From Pseudomonadales bacterium (lineage in GTDB: Bacteria; Pseudomonadota; Gammaproteobacteria; Pseudomonadales; Azotimanducaceae), in assembly GCA_019090615.1 (NCBI GenBank), contig JAHRVQ010000033.1:1-64000 (forward strand): a stretch of DNA of 64,000 nucleotides, read 5' to 3'. Under the pieces are notes generated by a model that was not told the origin of the DNA, ran no database searches, and worked only from the letters and a program-made list of their open reading frames with translations. Shown here piece after piece: positions 8,904-16,424 of this stretch; within the stretch, counting starts at the first letter, position 1; every line of letters begins with the position of its first letter. Position numbers and translations under genes: made by a program.

Positions 8904-9182
8904 CTAATGGTAATCCACGATTTCAAGGTGAGATGCATTACCATTTGCAAAAGTAAAACATACCCGCCATTGTTGATTAATTCGAATACTCCATTGTCCT
9001 CGCCTTTTACTGGCAAGCTTCTCCAATCGATTTCCCGGTGGAGATTTTAAAAACTCGATGGTTTCAGCAGCATCGATAAGAGTGAGCTTTCGTTCCGCTT
9101 GGTTACGAATCGTTCGAAATTTCCGCGGGCAAACACCACCGTAAAGCTTTTCAGTATCCTTACATTTAAACGACACTATCAT
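8904..9182 (-). CDS. higB: HigB-family toxin, locus 3
   Basis: This 92-residue HigB starts MIVSFKCKDTEKLYGG and contains AERKLTLIDAAETIEFLK, PPGNRLEKLASKRRGQWSIR, INQQWRVCF and the family ending LEIVDYH. It is close in sequence to locus 4 (20442). The family cleaves mRNA on the ribosome. Its ATG is 6 bp after a TACAAT -10 box, with no room for a Shine-Dalgarno sequence. Confidence 0.9.
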   Translation of the reverse strand: MIVSFKCKDTEKLYGGVCPRKFRTIRNQAERKLTLIDAAETIEFLKSPPGNRLEKLASKRRGQWSIRINQQWRVCFTFANGNASHLEIVDYH

Positions 9183-9188
9183 TGATGA

Positions 9189-9217
9189 ATTGTATTACGC
9201 ATTGCGTAATACGTCAA
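9189..9217 (-). promoter_or_regulatory. higBA-3 promoter with perfect 9-bp palindrome
   Basis: On the minus strand: TTGACG (9217-9212), 17 bp, TACAAT (9194-9189), then 6 bp to the ATG at 9182. The spacer is filled by a perfect inverted repeat, GTATTACGC-AAT-GCGTAATAC (9192-9212), the likely HigA operator. Confidence 0.7.
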
Positions 9218-9250
9218 ACGGAACACCCATGCAGTCATTCGAAGTTTTCG

Positions 9251-9570
9251 GTGAGTGTAAATCTCGACAATTCCACATTCACCCATCCACACGATGGCAG
9301 TTAGCGTGCAGTTCCAGTGGTTTCTTGCAATTCCAAAAGGTAGGCCAATCAGTCTGAAAACCCCCGTGTCGGTGCCGAATGCGGACCAGTCCGATTCCAC
9401 CTCTGGCCAGCAAATTCATGGCTTTTCGCTGCGCGAAAAACATGAATGAGGTCTAGCAGTACTGATAGGCAACAGCCATTTCACCCAGTGAAATTGCGAG
9501 TGCCCCATCCAAGCACAAATACCCCCCAGTTTTGAACCCTATTCGCACGATATTACCCAATTGTAAAACC
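9251..9570 (+). repeat. R1 dispersed repeat, long copy
   Basis: This copy links both halves of R1: GTGAGTGTAAATCTCGACAA (9251), GGTAGGCCAATCAGTCTGAA (9340), a hairpin around 9417-9445 (TTCATGGCTTTTCGC with GCGAAAAACATGAA), AGCAGTACTGATAGGCAACA (9456) and ATATTACCCAATTGTAAAA (9550). The right end degrades into a tandem duplication. It lies between the higBA-3 promoter and the IDH-like gene. Confidence 0.65.
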
Positions 9571-9592
9571 TGACATAAAACCTGACATAAAA
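9569..9592. repeat. 12-bp exact tandem duplication
   Basis: CCTGACATAAAA occurs twice head to tail inside the decayed right end of R1. Confidence 0.8.
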
Positions 9593-9695
9593 CCCATCAC
9601 TGTTATTGGTTACTATGCAGTTTATGCAGCTATAACAGAATTGTTGGGGGATACTGAATCCGATGCGCGAGATGCCACAAATTTTCTCAGCAGGC

Positions 9696-11435
9696 TTAAG
9701 GGGCGATGTTCGCTTCCACCGCGTCGAGGAAGCCTTGCATATCAACGAGTGTTTCAGAGCCAGGGTTGGTAGTTTTTCCCTTCAGGTCACCGGTGATAAT
9801 GCCTTCGGCCACGGTATCGATCAACGCTGCTTTCAGCTGTTGCGAATACTTAAGCAGTGCTTCGTTGTCCTCACGATCACTCAGTGTTTTGAGGGCATTT
9901 GCCACAGCGTATATCAAGGCGGAGGAATTAAAAATTGCTACCTCACCATCACTTTCGACATACTTTATGTAGAGGTCATGTGCTGTGCCATGGGGCGCCT
10001 CGTACAGCATGGTGCCATCTGTGCTTTCTATGATAGAACTTGCCGTGGCCAGGCTACCGCCGAGCGCGGCTGATATATCAGAGAAAATATCACCATCCAG
10101 GTTCTGCGTCGGGTAAAGGCCCCAACGCGGCGGATCGGTAATCATTTTACTCAGTTGTCGAGAGGGACGCATTATCATAAACGAAGGCGGTGGCGTATCC
10201 TGCTCGGCTAGCTCGTTTCGGACTTCATTGATGACGGTACTATAAACATCGTCGTAGTCCATAAACTCACGTTTAAGACCGAAGTAGACTTCCTTTTTAT
10301 TGATCGCGGCATCGCGAAAGACCTGGGTAACCCAGTCTTTAATGGCCTGGCGATCATTTGACATAAACAGAACAGGATCATTCTTGCTCACAAAGCGAGC
10401 ATGTTTTTCGACACCGTCGACGACAACTTTCAATATGCCATCTTCCTCAATCGGCATATTGAAACTGCCGTATTGGTCGCCACCACCGGCACTCATTCGA
10501 GACAGTGAGACATGATGTTTGCGGCTCGGAAGTCCATAGGCTTTTAATTGTTGTACTAGTTTAAAAAGCTTCATGCCGGTCGTATTGTCCGGGATGCCCC
10601 ATAGCGCTCGTTGAGGTGGATTAGATACGATGCGGGCGGCTTGTGCGTCAATAAGTTCATAGTGATAATTGAGGCCAGCGTCAGCGAATGCGTGTTGGTA
10701 GTTGTTCGTGTAGATATCTTCTATCGCCGCCTTCATCACACCGTCGTAGCCAGAGATTACTGTATCCTTAAGGCCCAGGTAGGCATCCCTCTTTTCCGCT
10801 AGCGCGCGCTTAAAAAACTGATGAGCCCATTTTTTTATTTCAGCGATTTCATTGGTTGCCAGTAGCCATGGATCGCCTTTTCTGAGGGTACGGCGATGGA
10901 GTTCAACCGGGTCACCACTACTGCCAACGAAAATGACCTTGGCGATACCGGTGGAATCAGATAACTCGTTGTAGCTATGATCCAGACCTCCGCTGTCCAT
11001 GGTGTCAACGTCTATGTCACGACCTATCCAGTTAGGTTGTTCCACTTTCAAATTCGTGAACTCGATATCCGCTCGAGTGATATTGCCGCCAATGCCTTTT
11101 CGTATAGCGCCGTTGGGCGATTTAGTGGCGAGCTTGTTGAGTTCGTCTTCTACTATAGCGGGGTGTTTCGCCAGCATCTCATCGAGCTGCTGGCGATTGA
11201 CCGTCATGCCGGCATTTTTAACGCCAACGCCGTATTTTTTGAGCGCTGCGATGGCATCGACCACTGCCTCTCCATTCGTGATCAGACGGTTCTCTGCAGA
11301 TAGGTCTATTTCGATGAGTTCGATGTCCAGTTTCGATACAACGAACTGTTGCAAAATCTGCTCGAAAGCAATCTGGGCCATCTCGTCACCATGTAGGATG
11401 ACTAAAGGCTGCGCTACGCTAATTGTTTGATTCAT
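9696..11435 (-). CDS. Isocitrate dehydrogenase-like protein with duplicated middle
   Basis: This 579-residue member of the isocitrate/isopropylmalate dehydrogenase superfamily is closest in motif order to the eukaryote-type NADP-IDH, which is near 410 residues. Recognisable features are HGDEMAQIAF (14-24), KSPNGAIRKGIGG (105-117, substrate residues S106, N108, R112), WIGRD with R139, LKDTVISGYDG (222-232), ELIDAQAARI (260-269), NLDGDIFSDISAALGG (445-460, metal-binding Asp) and EAPHGTAHDLY (479-489). The segment around 200-245 recurs at about 367-405 (WAHQFFKRALAEK... YLGLKDT against WVTQVFRDAAINK... YFGLKRE), which explains the extra length. The usual HGTVTRHY cofactor motif is altered to HGTAHDLY, so NADP use is doubtful. 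AGGAG precedes the chosen ATG. Confidence 0.75.
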   Translation of the reverse strand: MNQTISVAQPLVILHGDEMAQIAFEQILQQFVVSKLDIELIEIDLSAENRLITNGEAVVDAIAALKKYGVGVKNAGMTVNRQQLDEMLAKHPAIVEDELNKLATKSPNGAIRKGIGGNITRADIEFTNLKVEQPNWIGRDIDVDTMDSGGLDHSYNELSDSTGIAKVIFVGSSGDPVELHRRTLRKGDPWLLATNEIAEIKKWAHQFFKRALAEKRDAYLGLKDTVISGYDGVMKAAIEDIYTNNYQHAFADAGLNYHYELIDAQAARIVSNPPQRALWGIPDNTTGMKLFKLVQQLKAYGLPSRKHHVSLSRMSAGGGDQYGSFNMPIEEDGILKVVVDGVEKHARFVSKNDPVLFMSNDRQAIKDWVTQVFRDAAINKKEVYFGLKREFMDYDDVYSTVINEVRNELAEQDTPPPSFMIMRPSRQLSKMITDPPRWGLYPTQNLDGDIFSDISAALGGSLATASSIIESTDGTMLYEAPHGTAHDLYIKYVESDGEVAIFNSSALIYAVANALKTLSDREDNEALLKYSQQLKAALIDTVAEGIITGDLKGKTTNPGSETLVDMQGFLDAVEANIAP

Positions 11436-11615
11436 TGTCGGTACTACTCCTGGAACACTACTATCAACTGCAAATTTGAGCGAGTTTACCGCATATCCAG
11501 GCAGTGCCGTTTGTTTTAAGATAACGACTGAGGTCTTATTAGATTGACAGAAGTGGCCCCCGCATTTTAGACAGTTTGCTAAGGTGTGGTCGAAAGGCAA
11601 AGGAGCCTAATCGAC

Positions 11616-11850
11616 ATGGCAAAAAGAAAACAATATTCCAATGAATAGAAGGCCAAGGTTGCTCTTGCAGCAATCAGGGGCGACGGCACGATGGCTGAGC
11701 TTTCACGCAAGTTTGGAATTCATCCCAACATGGTCGTGAAGTGGAAGCATGAAGCCTTAGATGGTATGAAAGACACGTTCGCCAGGAAAGGAAGTACTAA
11801 AAAGTCAGTCACGAAGTTGGCACCAGCTGTCCTTCCGAAAATAAAGCATC
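11616..11850 (+). pseudogene. IS3-family OrfA remnant
   Basis: The N-terminus of an IS3-family OrfA reads MAKRKQYSNE-stop-KAKVALAAIRGDGTMAELSRKFG followed by IHPNMVVKWKHEALDGM. The stop is TAG at 11646. The helix-turn-helix and the start of the leucine-zipper region are present. After about 11850 the similarity is lost, and an R1 fragment begins at 11902. OrfB is absent. The terminal repeat may be GACAGAAGTGGCCCCCGC near 11545. Confidence 0.75.
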
Positions 11851-11901
11851 TTTTTAGCACCCATATCGGTGGTAAAGCACTCCTACTCTCTGCAAATAGG
11901 A

Positions 11902-11928
11902 GCGGGTGTAAATCTCGACAAACTCACC
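11902..11928 (+). repeat. R1 left-end fragment
   Basis: GCGGGTGTAAATCTCGACAA matches the left tip of R1 copies at 6836, 9251 and 21541. It directly follows the truncated IS3 OrfA. Confidence 0.6.
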
Positions 11929-11996
11929 ATCAGCCCGTAAGCCAGCAGATTCAAGCCATACAGCCATCGGCCTTTCCAAGGGTCACTACGTCATAG

Positions 11997-12591
11997 TGTC
12001 TCGAAGATGACTGAAGATTGGCAATTGCCATACTTGACCACCCTTCTAAGAATATGGTTTATTAGCCTCATTTCTGGATTGGAACATACTGGATCCAAGT
12101 GAATATAGGGGGCTTCTTAGAGTATATTAAAATCCGTCAACTCCTACCAATTCTAATATATTAGTTTTTGCGAAATCATTAATTGTAAATTCAGCTAGAG
12201 AAACAGTAATTAGTAAATATTGTCCGAGAAGAAAACTAAATCAATCAGGGTTTTTTTCATGAATCACATAAATTGAGATTTTATTTTTTTAAAATTTTAA
12301 CTACGTCAAAAGTAATGCCCCCCATAACTGATCACATCGAAGCGCAATCACCGACCGATTAAACGAGCAACAACAATCTAATCATAAAACATACTCGGAG
12401 AAACTGGTGTTTTCGCGGTCAGCAGATTATAAGTGTCCAACTTCGTAGGAAGATACAATTTTTTGCTGCCAGGTTCTTTTCAATATCTAGTTTGGACGAA
12501 TCGCCCGTATTTTGAGCGGAGTGAAAATAGTGACGTGTTGGTCATATTCTCAACTATTCTGATAAGAAGGGATCAGATAAGGTAGAGCCAG
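11997..12591. other. AT-rich intergenic region with R7 repeat
   Basis: About 600 bp without a supported gene. Bases 12008-12065 (AATTGCCATACTTGACCA... ATGGTTTATTA) resemble 26774-26834 (AATTACCATACTTGACCG... ATGGTTTATAC), a short dispersed repeat called R7 here. The rest is AT-rich with no clear signal. Confidence 0.5.
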
Positions 12592-12819
12592 ATGGATGCG
12601 TGGAGTCTTGTAGTTGAAACTTACCGAGATTTGAAGCGCCAACTTCATATTGAGTCAACGCATAAATTAGAGCGCCTGCTCTCAAGCTGTACGGAAAGTG
12701 AGATTGAAGAATTACAACTACGATTTAGAGAACAAGTAGGTTGTATTGATGATAGGCCTTCTGAATTGCCGACCAAGGCAATGCTTGATTCAGCTTTCGA
12801 GCGCAGTATCCGACATTAA
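12592..12819 (+). CDS. Small hypothetical protein
   Basis: A 75-codon frame with AAGG about 12 bp upstream of the ATG. The product is hydrophilic and helical by appearance (MDAWSLVVETYRDLKRQLHI, then EEIEELQLRFREQ-like charged stretch), with no recognised domain. Its last 30 bp overlap the convergent gene ending at 12790, which weakens the case. It could be a chance frame. Confidence 0.35.
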   Translation: MDAWSLVVETYRDLKRQLHIESTHKLERLLSSCTESEIEELQLRFREQVGCIDDRPSELPTKAMLDSAFERSIRH

Positions 12820-13092
12820 CTTGCCTGGGATTCTTTTTGTGCTTCTTCTACGCAGTGACTTAGCAGGCGCATCTTCAAAGATGATTTCGTCTGGCAGCGG
12901 CGCAATGCGTTTGGACTTGCCGGCTTGTGAACGAAACCAAACCTGGAGCTGTTCGAGCGCCCCTATATTAACAGACGAAAATAAACACTGCATTTTGTTA
13001 GCAATATTTGGCACATTCAAATTACTTACTTCCAAATTATTCATTTTGTGAATGGCTGATTTGAATCTTAAATCCCTTTTTAGAGAATCCAT
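12790..13092 (-). CDS. Small hypothetical protein, partner of the 13102 gene
   Basis: A 100-residue protein that I do not recognise. It contains HKMNNLEVSNLNVPNIANKM, GALEQLQVWFRSQAGKSKR and a basic C-terminus (SLRRRSTKRIPGK). A strong GAGGAG precedes the ATG by 8 bp, and the gene starts 9 bp after its upstream partner ends, so the two form an operon. The basic tail could bind nucleic acid. The setting among toxin-antitoxin loci is suggestive only. Confidence 0.65.
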   Translation of the reverse strand: MDSLKRDLRFKSAIHKMNNLEVSNLNVPNIANKMQCLFSSVNIGALEQLQVWFRSQAGKSKRIAPLPDEIIFEDAPAKSLRRRSTKRIPGKLMSDTALES

Positions 13093-13101
13093 TATTGCTC
13101 C

Positions 13102-13767
13102 TCAACGAAACTTATCAAACTTCTTTAGCAGTCGTTCTGCTTTTTGTTCATCGCAATAGAAGTATCTACCATCATTTCCCTTTTGCCTAAACTGCCTGCC
13201 TTTAGGCAGCGCTTTTGTCGCAGCAAGTCTATCCAGCCCAACGGCTTTTTCGTAGTAACTGTCGAGGCTGGGATCTGCCGGATCAGCATGGAGGCCTATT
13301 TTGCCATGTTTCCCAGCTTTATGGCTAGTGACTATTGCCGAATCAACTATCAATCGACCTATAGATTTAGGCATTTGGTCGGTATTCAACCCAGCAGCAG
13401 TAAAAAATTCTTCTGGTGCAGTGCTTAGATACCATAAGAATATAGCAGACTCATTTAATTGGTTAAGGTAATTATAATTTTTCGCCATTAAAACCATACC
13501 GCATGGTATCCACCGACCATCGTTATCGGTAATTTTCATGCAATATCCCAACGGGTCTTGTTTGAGAAGCTTGGCAAAACCGCTATTTATAGAAAATATT
13601 CCAGGCCATTTCCATTTTTTGTCTGCTCGAGTTGGCTCCGCTCGGTCGCAAAAGGGTTGAACGTATTTATGCCAGTGCCTTGTTTCTTTTGATGTCATTG
13701 GACAATAATCCAATGGCACCTTGTTTCCGTTTCTCAAAGGTGCATATTTGGCTAACTCAAATGGCAA
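13102..13767 (-). CDS. Hypothetical protein, possibly GNAT-like
   Basis: A 221-residue soluble protein, first gene of a two-gene operon. Residues about 150-190 (RLIVDSAIVTSHKAGKHGKI, GLHADPADPSLDSYYEKAVG) resemble the acetyl-CoA-binding and C-terminal part of GNAT acetyltransferases, where a G-x-[IV]-x-L-H stretch is followed by a Y/F-Y-E-K helix. The first half (PLDYCPMTSKETRHWHKYVQ, KKWKWPGIFSINSGF) is Trp- and Lys-rich and unfamiliar. No signal peptide or membrane segment is seen. The GNAT reading is an inference; a different fold is possible. Confidence 0.6.
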   Translation of the reverse strand: MPFELAKYAPLRNGNKVPLDYCPMTSKETRHWHKYVQPFCDRAEPTRADKKWKWPGIFSINSGFAKLLKQDPLGYCMKITDNDGRWIPCGMVLMAKNYNYLNQLNESAIFLWYLSTAPEEFFTAAGLNTDQMPKSIGRLIVDSAIVTSHKAGKHGKIGLHADPADPSLDSYYEKAVGLDRLAATKALPKGRQFRQKGNDGRYFYCDEQKAERLLKKFDKFR

Positions 13768-14111
13768 AACTTTCTTCTTGTCGGTTCTGTTAAATTGCGA
13801 GCGGTCATGCTAACAGCCTGATTTCGAGACTGCAATTGTTTGCCCCTTAGTGATAGCCTGTTTCATTTTATGAGTGGTGGTTGAAATCCGTACGGATCTT
13901 TTTGATGCCAATATAATAGGGTGTAGCCAAATTAACCTTTCAAGAACACAAAATACCAAACATTTTACCATTCAAACCATCGCTGCATTTTTCCAAGACG
14001 CAAATGAAAGCAATCTAAATTATCGAAAAGTTTCAGCTGATACTAAATATCAATCTAGATTGAACAAATTGTAGATGGCAGCATAGGCATTCAAGAACCG
14101 CTGTATTTGCT
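13768..14111. other. Intergenic region, nothing recognised
   Basis: About 340 bp. A 66-codon frame at 13874-14074 has no ribosome site and an ordinary composition. I see no reason to call it a gene. Confidence 0.4.
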
Positions 14112-14359
14112 TCATAGAGTTAAACTCCGAGACGTCAGTATTGCCCAACCTAGTGCTTCGCCCAATAGACCATCGAGTAATAACTGATCAGGCTTTTCAT
14201 CCGCTAAACGGCGTTCCGATTTGCTACCGAACATCTGTTTCTGGAACCAGGCCACTTGCCGCTTGAGATTTTCAATCTGGCTTTCCAGCACCTGAACCTG
14301 CCTGCGTTAGCATCTTTTATCTCAGCATAACCTGGCTGTTGGTTGGTGTCTTTTGGCAT
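14112..14359 (-). pseudogene. IS66-family TnpC N-terminal remnant
   Basis: The start of an IS66-type transposase reads MPKDTNQQPGYAEIKDANA, then after a one-base frame change VQVLESQIENLKRQVAWFQK, QMFGSKSERRLADEKP and DQLLLDGLLGEALG. The coiled coil and the (L/M)FG-x-KSER motif are diagnostic. The gene is cut after about 80 codons. TnpB, expected between TnpA and TnpC, is missing. Confidence 0.75.
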
Positions 14360-14488
14360 ACCAGTGTTATAACAAACACTGCCTGTTTTTACCGCTTGAA
14401 TCGCTTATATTGTCGACTATTTTCAAGATCAATGCCCTCCAGCAAAGGCTTTAATTGCATCCAGTTCAACAGAGTTTTACCGGTCGCA

Positions 14489-14767
14489 TCAGGCTTGTTT
14501 CAGATTGAATTTAATACCGTCGCCCAAATCAAGCTCGATATGCCAGTGTACGGATGAATCGATGGCAACAACACTGGCGATATCAATCATGTTGCCCGCT
14601 TCTGGCGCCGCGGATACTTCAAGCCGCTTGCGCCATCGATAAAAACTTTGATACCGACTCCCTTCTTGCTCGCAAAAAGTACTTACAGGCAGTTTTGATT
14701 CTGTCTGCTAGTCAATGAGTTTTTGCCAGTCTGCTTCAGATCGATATAGCCGAGTTTGCCGTTTCAT
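14489..14767 (-). pseudogene. IS66-family TnpA accessory protein remnant
   Basis: It reads MKRQTRLYRSEADWQKLID, a TAG stop, then QTESKLPVSTFCEQEGSRYQ and SFYRWRKRLEVS. This W..L...SGLSV..FC...S..SFYRWRK pattern is the IS66 TnpA accessory protein. It is full length apart from the nonsense codon and lies upstream of the TnpC relic on the same strand. Confidence 0.75.
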
Positions 14768-14890
14768 AAATGCGTTCCTCAAGTTGAAGCGCAAAGATAC
14801 TGATAAATTAGGTTACGGGGTAGAACGGTCTGGTATGAACCAGACACAAATTTAATGTGTTAGCAAAGGTCGTGTTAGTGGCTGATGGTA

Positions 14891-14911
14891 GAAATGTCGA
14901 GCTTTACACCC
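14891..14911 (-). repeat. R1 left-end fragment, inverted
   Basis: The reverse complement, GGGTGTAAAGCTCGACATTT, matches the left tip of R1 with two or three changes. It is opposite in orientation to the other copies. Confidence 0.45.
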
Positions 14912-14952
14912 ACCCCTCTAATTTCCTAATAAGGAAAAGTGGTACTCGGATA

Positions 14953-15045
14953 CCACAGGATTTTGGATTGTAGTTTGAAAGTTTGACAAATGTAGTGGGA
15001 TCAATAGGCAATTTTGCGGTATCTTCGGGATGCTGACGAGATGGT
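14953..15045 (-). repeat. R2 repeat, inverted copy
   Basis: The reverse complement (CAGCATCCCGAAGATACCGC ... TATTGATCCCA ... CCTGTGGTAT) matches 21098-21183 over about 90 bp with scattered differences. It lies 95 bp downstream of the PIN toxin gene's stop. Confidence 0.7.
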
Positions 15046-15139
15046 CATAGCCGGGTTCTTTCTAAAGTCGCTAAAAGTGGGTCAGATCGAATATTCGCGA
15101 AGGACAACTGTTTCTCTTTCATCCTGTCCCGCGAATTCA

Positions 15140-15526
15140 CTACTCAGAAGCGTGAATTAACTTAATTCCGTATTCAGGGAAATAGGTATCCCTGGTCATA
15201 AGCTGCAGCCCTTCAGCTTGAGCCTGTGCGATGAGCATTCTATCAAAAGGATCTTTATGGAAAGGAGGCAGCGCGCCCGCTTGCTGCCCGTGGAACAAGG
15301 AAATTGGCAATTTAATAAAACCTGCTTGTTCGATTTTTTCTTCGATGTCCAAAGGGGCTTTGAGTTTTCCCATTTGTCGTTTTATTGACATTTCCCATAC
15401 AGAGGCTGCGCTCACATAAACTTGGTTGGTTGGTGATGCTATGTTGGCTTGCGCTGTTGTTCCAAGTTTTGAGTCGCCTTGAAACCACCATATCAAGGCG
15501 TGGGTGTCCAATAGTATTCTTTTCAA
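15140..15526 (-). CDS. vapC: PIN-domain toxin (VapC-like)
   Basis: This 128-residue PIN-domain ribonuclease reads MKRILLDTHALIWWFQGDSK at the start (first catalytic Asp at residue 7). AASVWEMSIKRQMGKL carries the conserved Glu. DPFDRMLIAQAQAEGLQLMT carries the next Asp cluster, and TRD lies near the end. Such toxins cleave tRNA or rRNA in a metal-dependent way. The start lies 2 bp after the antitoxin stop, so the two are cotranslated. The downstream flank carries an R2 repeat. Confidence 0.9.
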   Translation of the reverse strand: MKRILLDTHALIWWFQGDSKLGTTAQANIASPTNQVYVSAASVWEMSIKRQMGKLKAPLDIEEKIEQAGFIKLPISLFHGQQAGALPPFHKDPFDRMLIAQAQAEGLQLMTRDTYFPEYGIKLIHASE

Positions 15527-15528
15527 AA

Positions 15529-15759
15529 TCAGCTGCCAAATAACGTTGATATTTCATCGTTAGTGTCATGCGAGTCAAAATCATCCGTCATCTCAAACTC
15601 ATTTTTGAACTGACCAAAAATCCTTTCTTTCTGTGCGGCACAAGGGATCAGTTGCGCAACCGGTTTACCTGATTTTGCAATAATGACTTCTTCTCCAGAC
15701 AAGGCGATATCAACTAATTGTGATAATTTACTTTTCGCTTCATGCATATTTGCTTGCAT
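15529..15759 (-). CDS. Phd/YefM-family antitoxin
   Basis: This 76-residue antitoxin carries the Phd/YefM fold at its N-terminus (MHEAKSKLSQLVDIALSGEE then VIIAKSGKPVAQLIP), which dimerises and binds DNA. An acidic C-terminus (FEMTDDFDSHDTNDEIS) would wrap the PIN toxin. It is the upstream gene of the pair. AGCTAA repeats just before the ATG are a plausible operator for self-repression. Confidence 0.9.
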   Translation of the reverse strand: MQANMHEAKSKLSQLVDIALSGEEVIIAKSGKPVAQLIPCAAQKERIFGQFKNEFEMTDDFDSHDTNDEISTLFGS

Positions 15760-15768
15760 ATTAGCACC

Positions 15769-15792
15769 TTAGCTTAGCTATACTTAGCTAAA
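15769..15792 (-). promoter_or_regulatory. AGCTAA-repeat operator of the Phd/PIN locus
   Basis: On the minus strand TTAGCTAAGTATAGCTAAGC is followed by TAA, giving three AGCTAA units and a TTAGCTAA palindrome within 24 bp. They lie about 10 bp upstream of the antitoxin ATG and overlap a TATAGT/TATAGC -10-like sequence. Confidence 0.5.
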
Positions 15793-16105
15793 CTATAATT
15801 TGATTGTGGGTAAATGTAAAATACTTAATTGCTATGGCCCAGGTTGTCACCGCTACAAGCCTACCCGCTGGCTACGCCCCGGGATCGTGTCCTCGTACCA
15901 GCGGGCCGACCCATCCAGGGGCTTTGGGCTGTGCCACGCTCATAACCGCTTAGGTTTTTTTGCCCCAAATTGATTTTTCTCCTCAGTACGTGTGAAAAAC
16001 TACTGCGTAAACTTGAAAAAGTGATTGCATCGCAATGAAATACAATGAACTTTCAGCGCGTCCGTTTTCCTAAACCAGGTTCTGGTGCAACCTGCGCGCT
16101 ATTAC

Positions 16106-16137
16106 CTTTTGACGTAGCTTTTGACGTAGCTTTTGGC
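16106..16137. repeat. 12-bp tandem duplication
   Basis: CTTTTGACGTAG is repeated twice, with a third partial unit (CTTTTGGC). Confidence 0.75.
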
Positions 16138-16169
16138 ATATCGCTGACCTCTTGTAAGTCACCCTGAAA

Positions 16170-16222
16170 CCTATGTTATCCCAAACTGAGGGTGTATGGG
16201 GTCAGGTTGACACACAGGGCCC
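16170..16222 (-). repeat. R5 dispersed repeat
   Basis: The reverse complement contains TGTGTGTCAACCTGACCCCA followed by TACACCCTCAGTTTGG. Near matches are at 47478-47530 and, shorter, at 28163-28200. The GGGGTCAGGTTGACAC core is a repetitive sequence often met in gammaproteobacterial intergenic DNA. Confidence 0.6.
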
Positions 16223-16236
16223 CATAACTTTTCAAT

Positions 16237-16379
16237 CTATCTGTCACAATAATTGCGTGTTGAGCCAACAAATCTTTAATCTCTCGGTGGCTTAGGTTAA
16301 ATCGAAACTAGCGCCAAACTGCGTATTGAATGATTTCAGCAGGCAATCTGTCTCGTTTGTACCTACTTGAATCAGTCAT
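16237..16379 (-). pseudogene. IS6-family transposase N-terminal relic, copy 1
   Basis: It reads MTDSSRYKRDRLPAEIIQYA, VWR-stop-FRFNLSHREIKDLL and AQHAIIVTD. IS6/IS26 transposases begin with F..R..P.E.I..AVW.Y.RF.LS.R....L...G.. in the same order. It carries a TAG stop and ends after about 47 codons. It lies 45 bp downstream of the MFS gene. Confidence 0.65.
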
Positions 16380-16424
16380 TTTCAAATGGTGGCCCAGACA
16401 CAGTTAACCTGCCAATACCGCGGT

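Larger units (their letters stand above)
15800..16236. other. Intergenic region with GC-rich block and repeats
   Basis: Bases 15836-15960 form a GC-rich block (CCCGCTGGCTACGCCCCGGG and neighbours) unlike its surroundings, with no frame I can assign. A tandem repeat (16106-16137) and an R5 copy (16170-16222) follow. Confidence 0.4.

Noticed and set aside
9179-9400. 73-codon minus-strand frame
   Set aside because: It runs through R1 and the higBA-3 promoter and does not look like a protein.
13874-14074. 66-codon frame after the unknown operon
   Set aside because: It has neither a ribosome site nor recognisable sequence.
15836-15960. GC-rich block considered as a structured RNA gene
   Set aside because: No tRNA, tmRNA, RNase P or SRP features were found, and no clear secondary-structure core could be drawn by eye.
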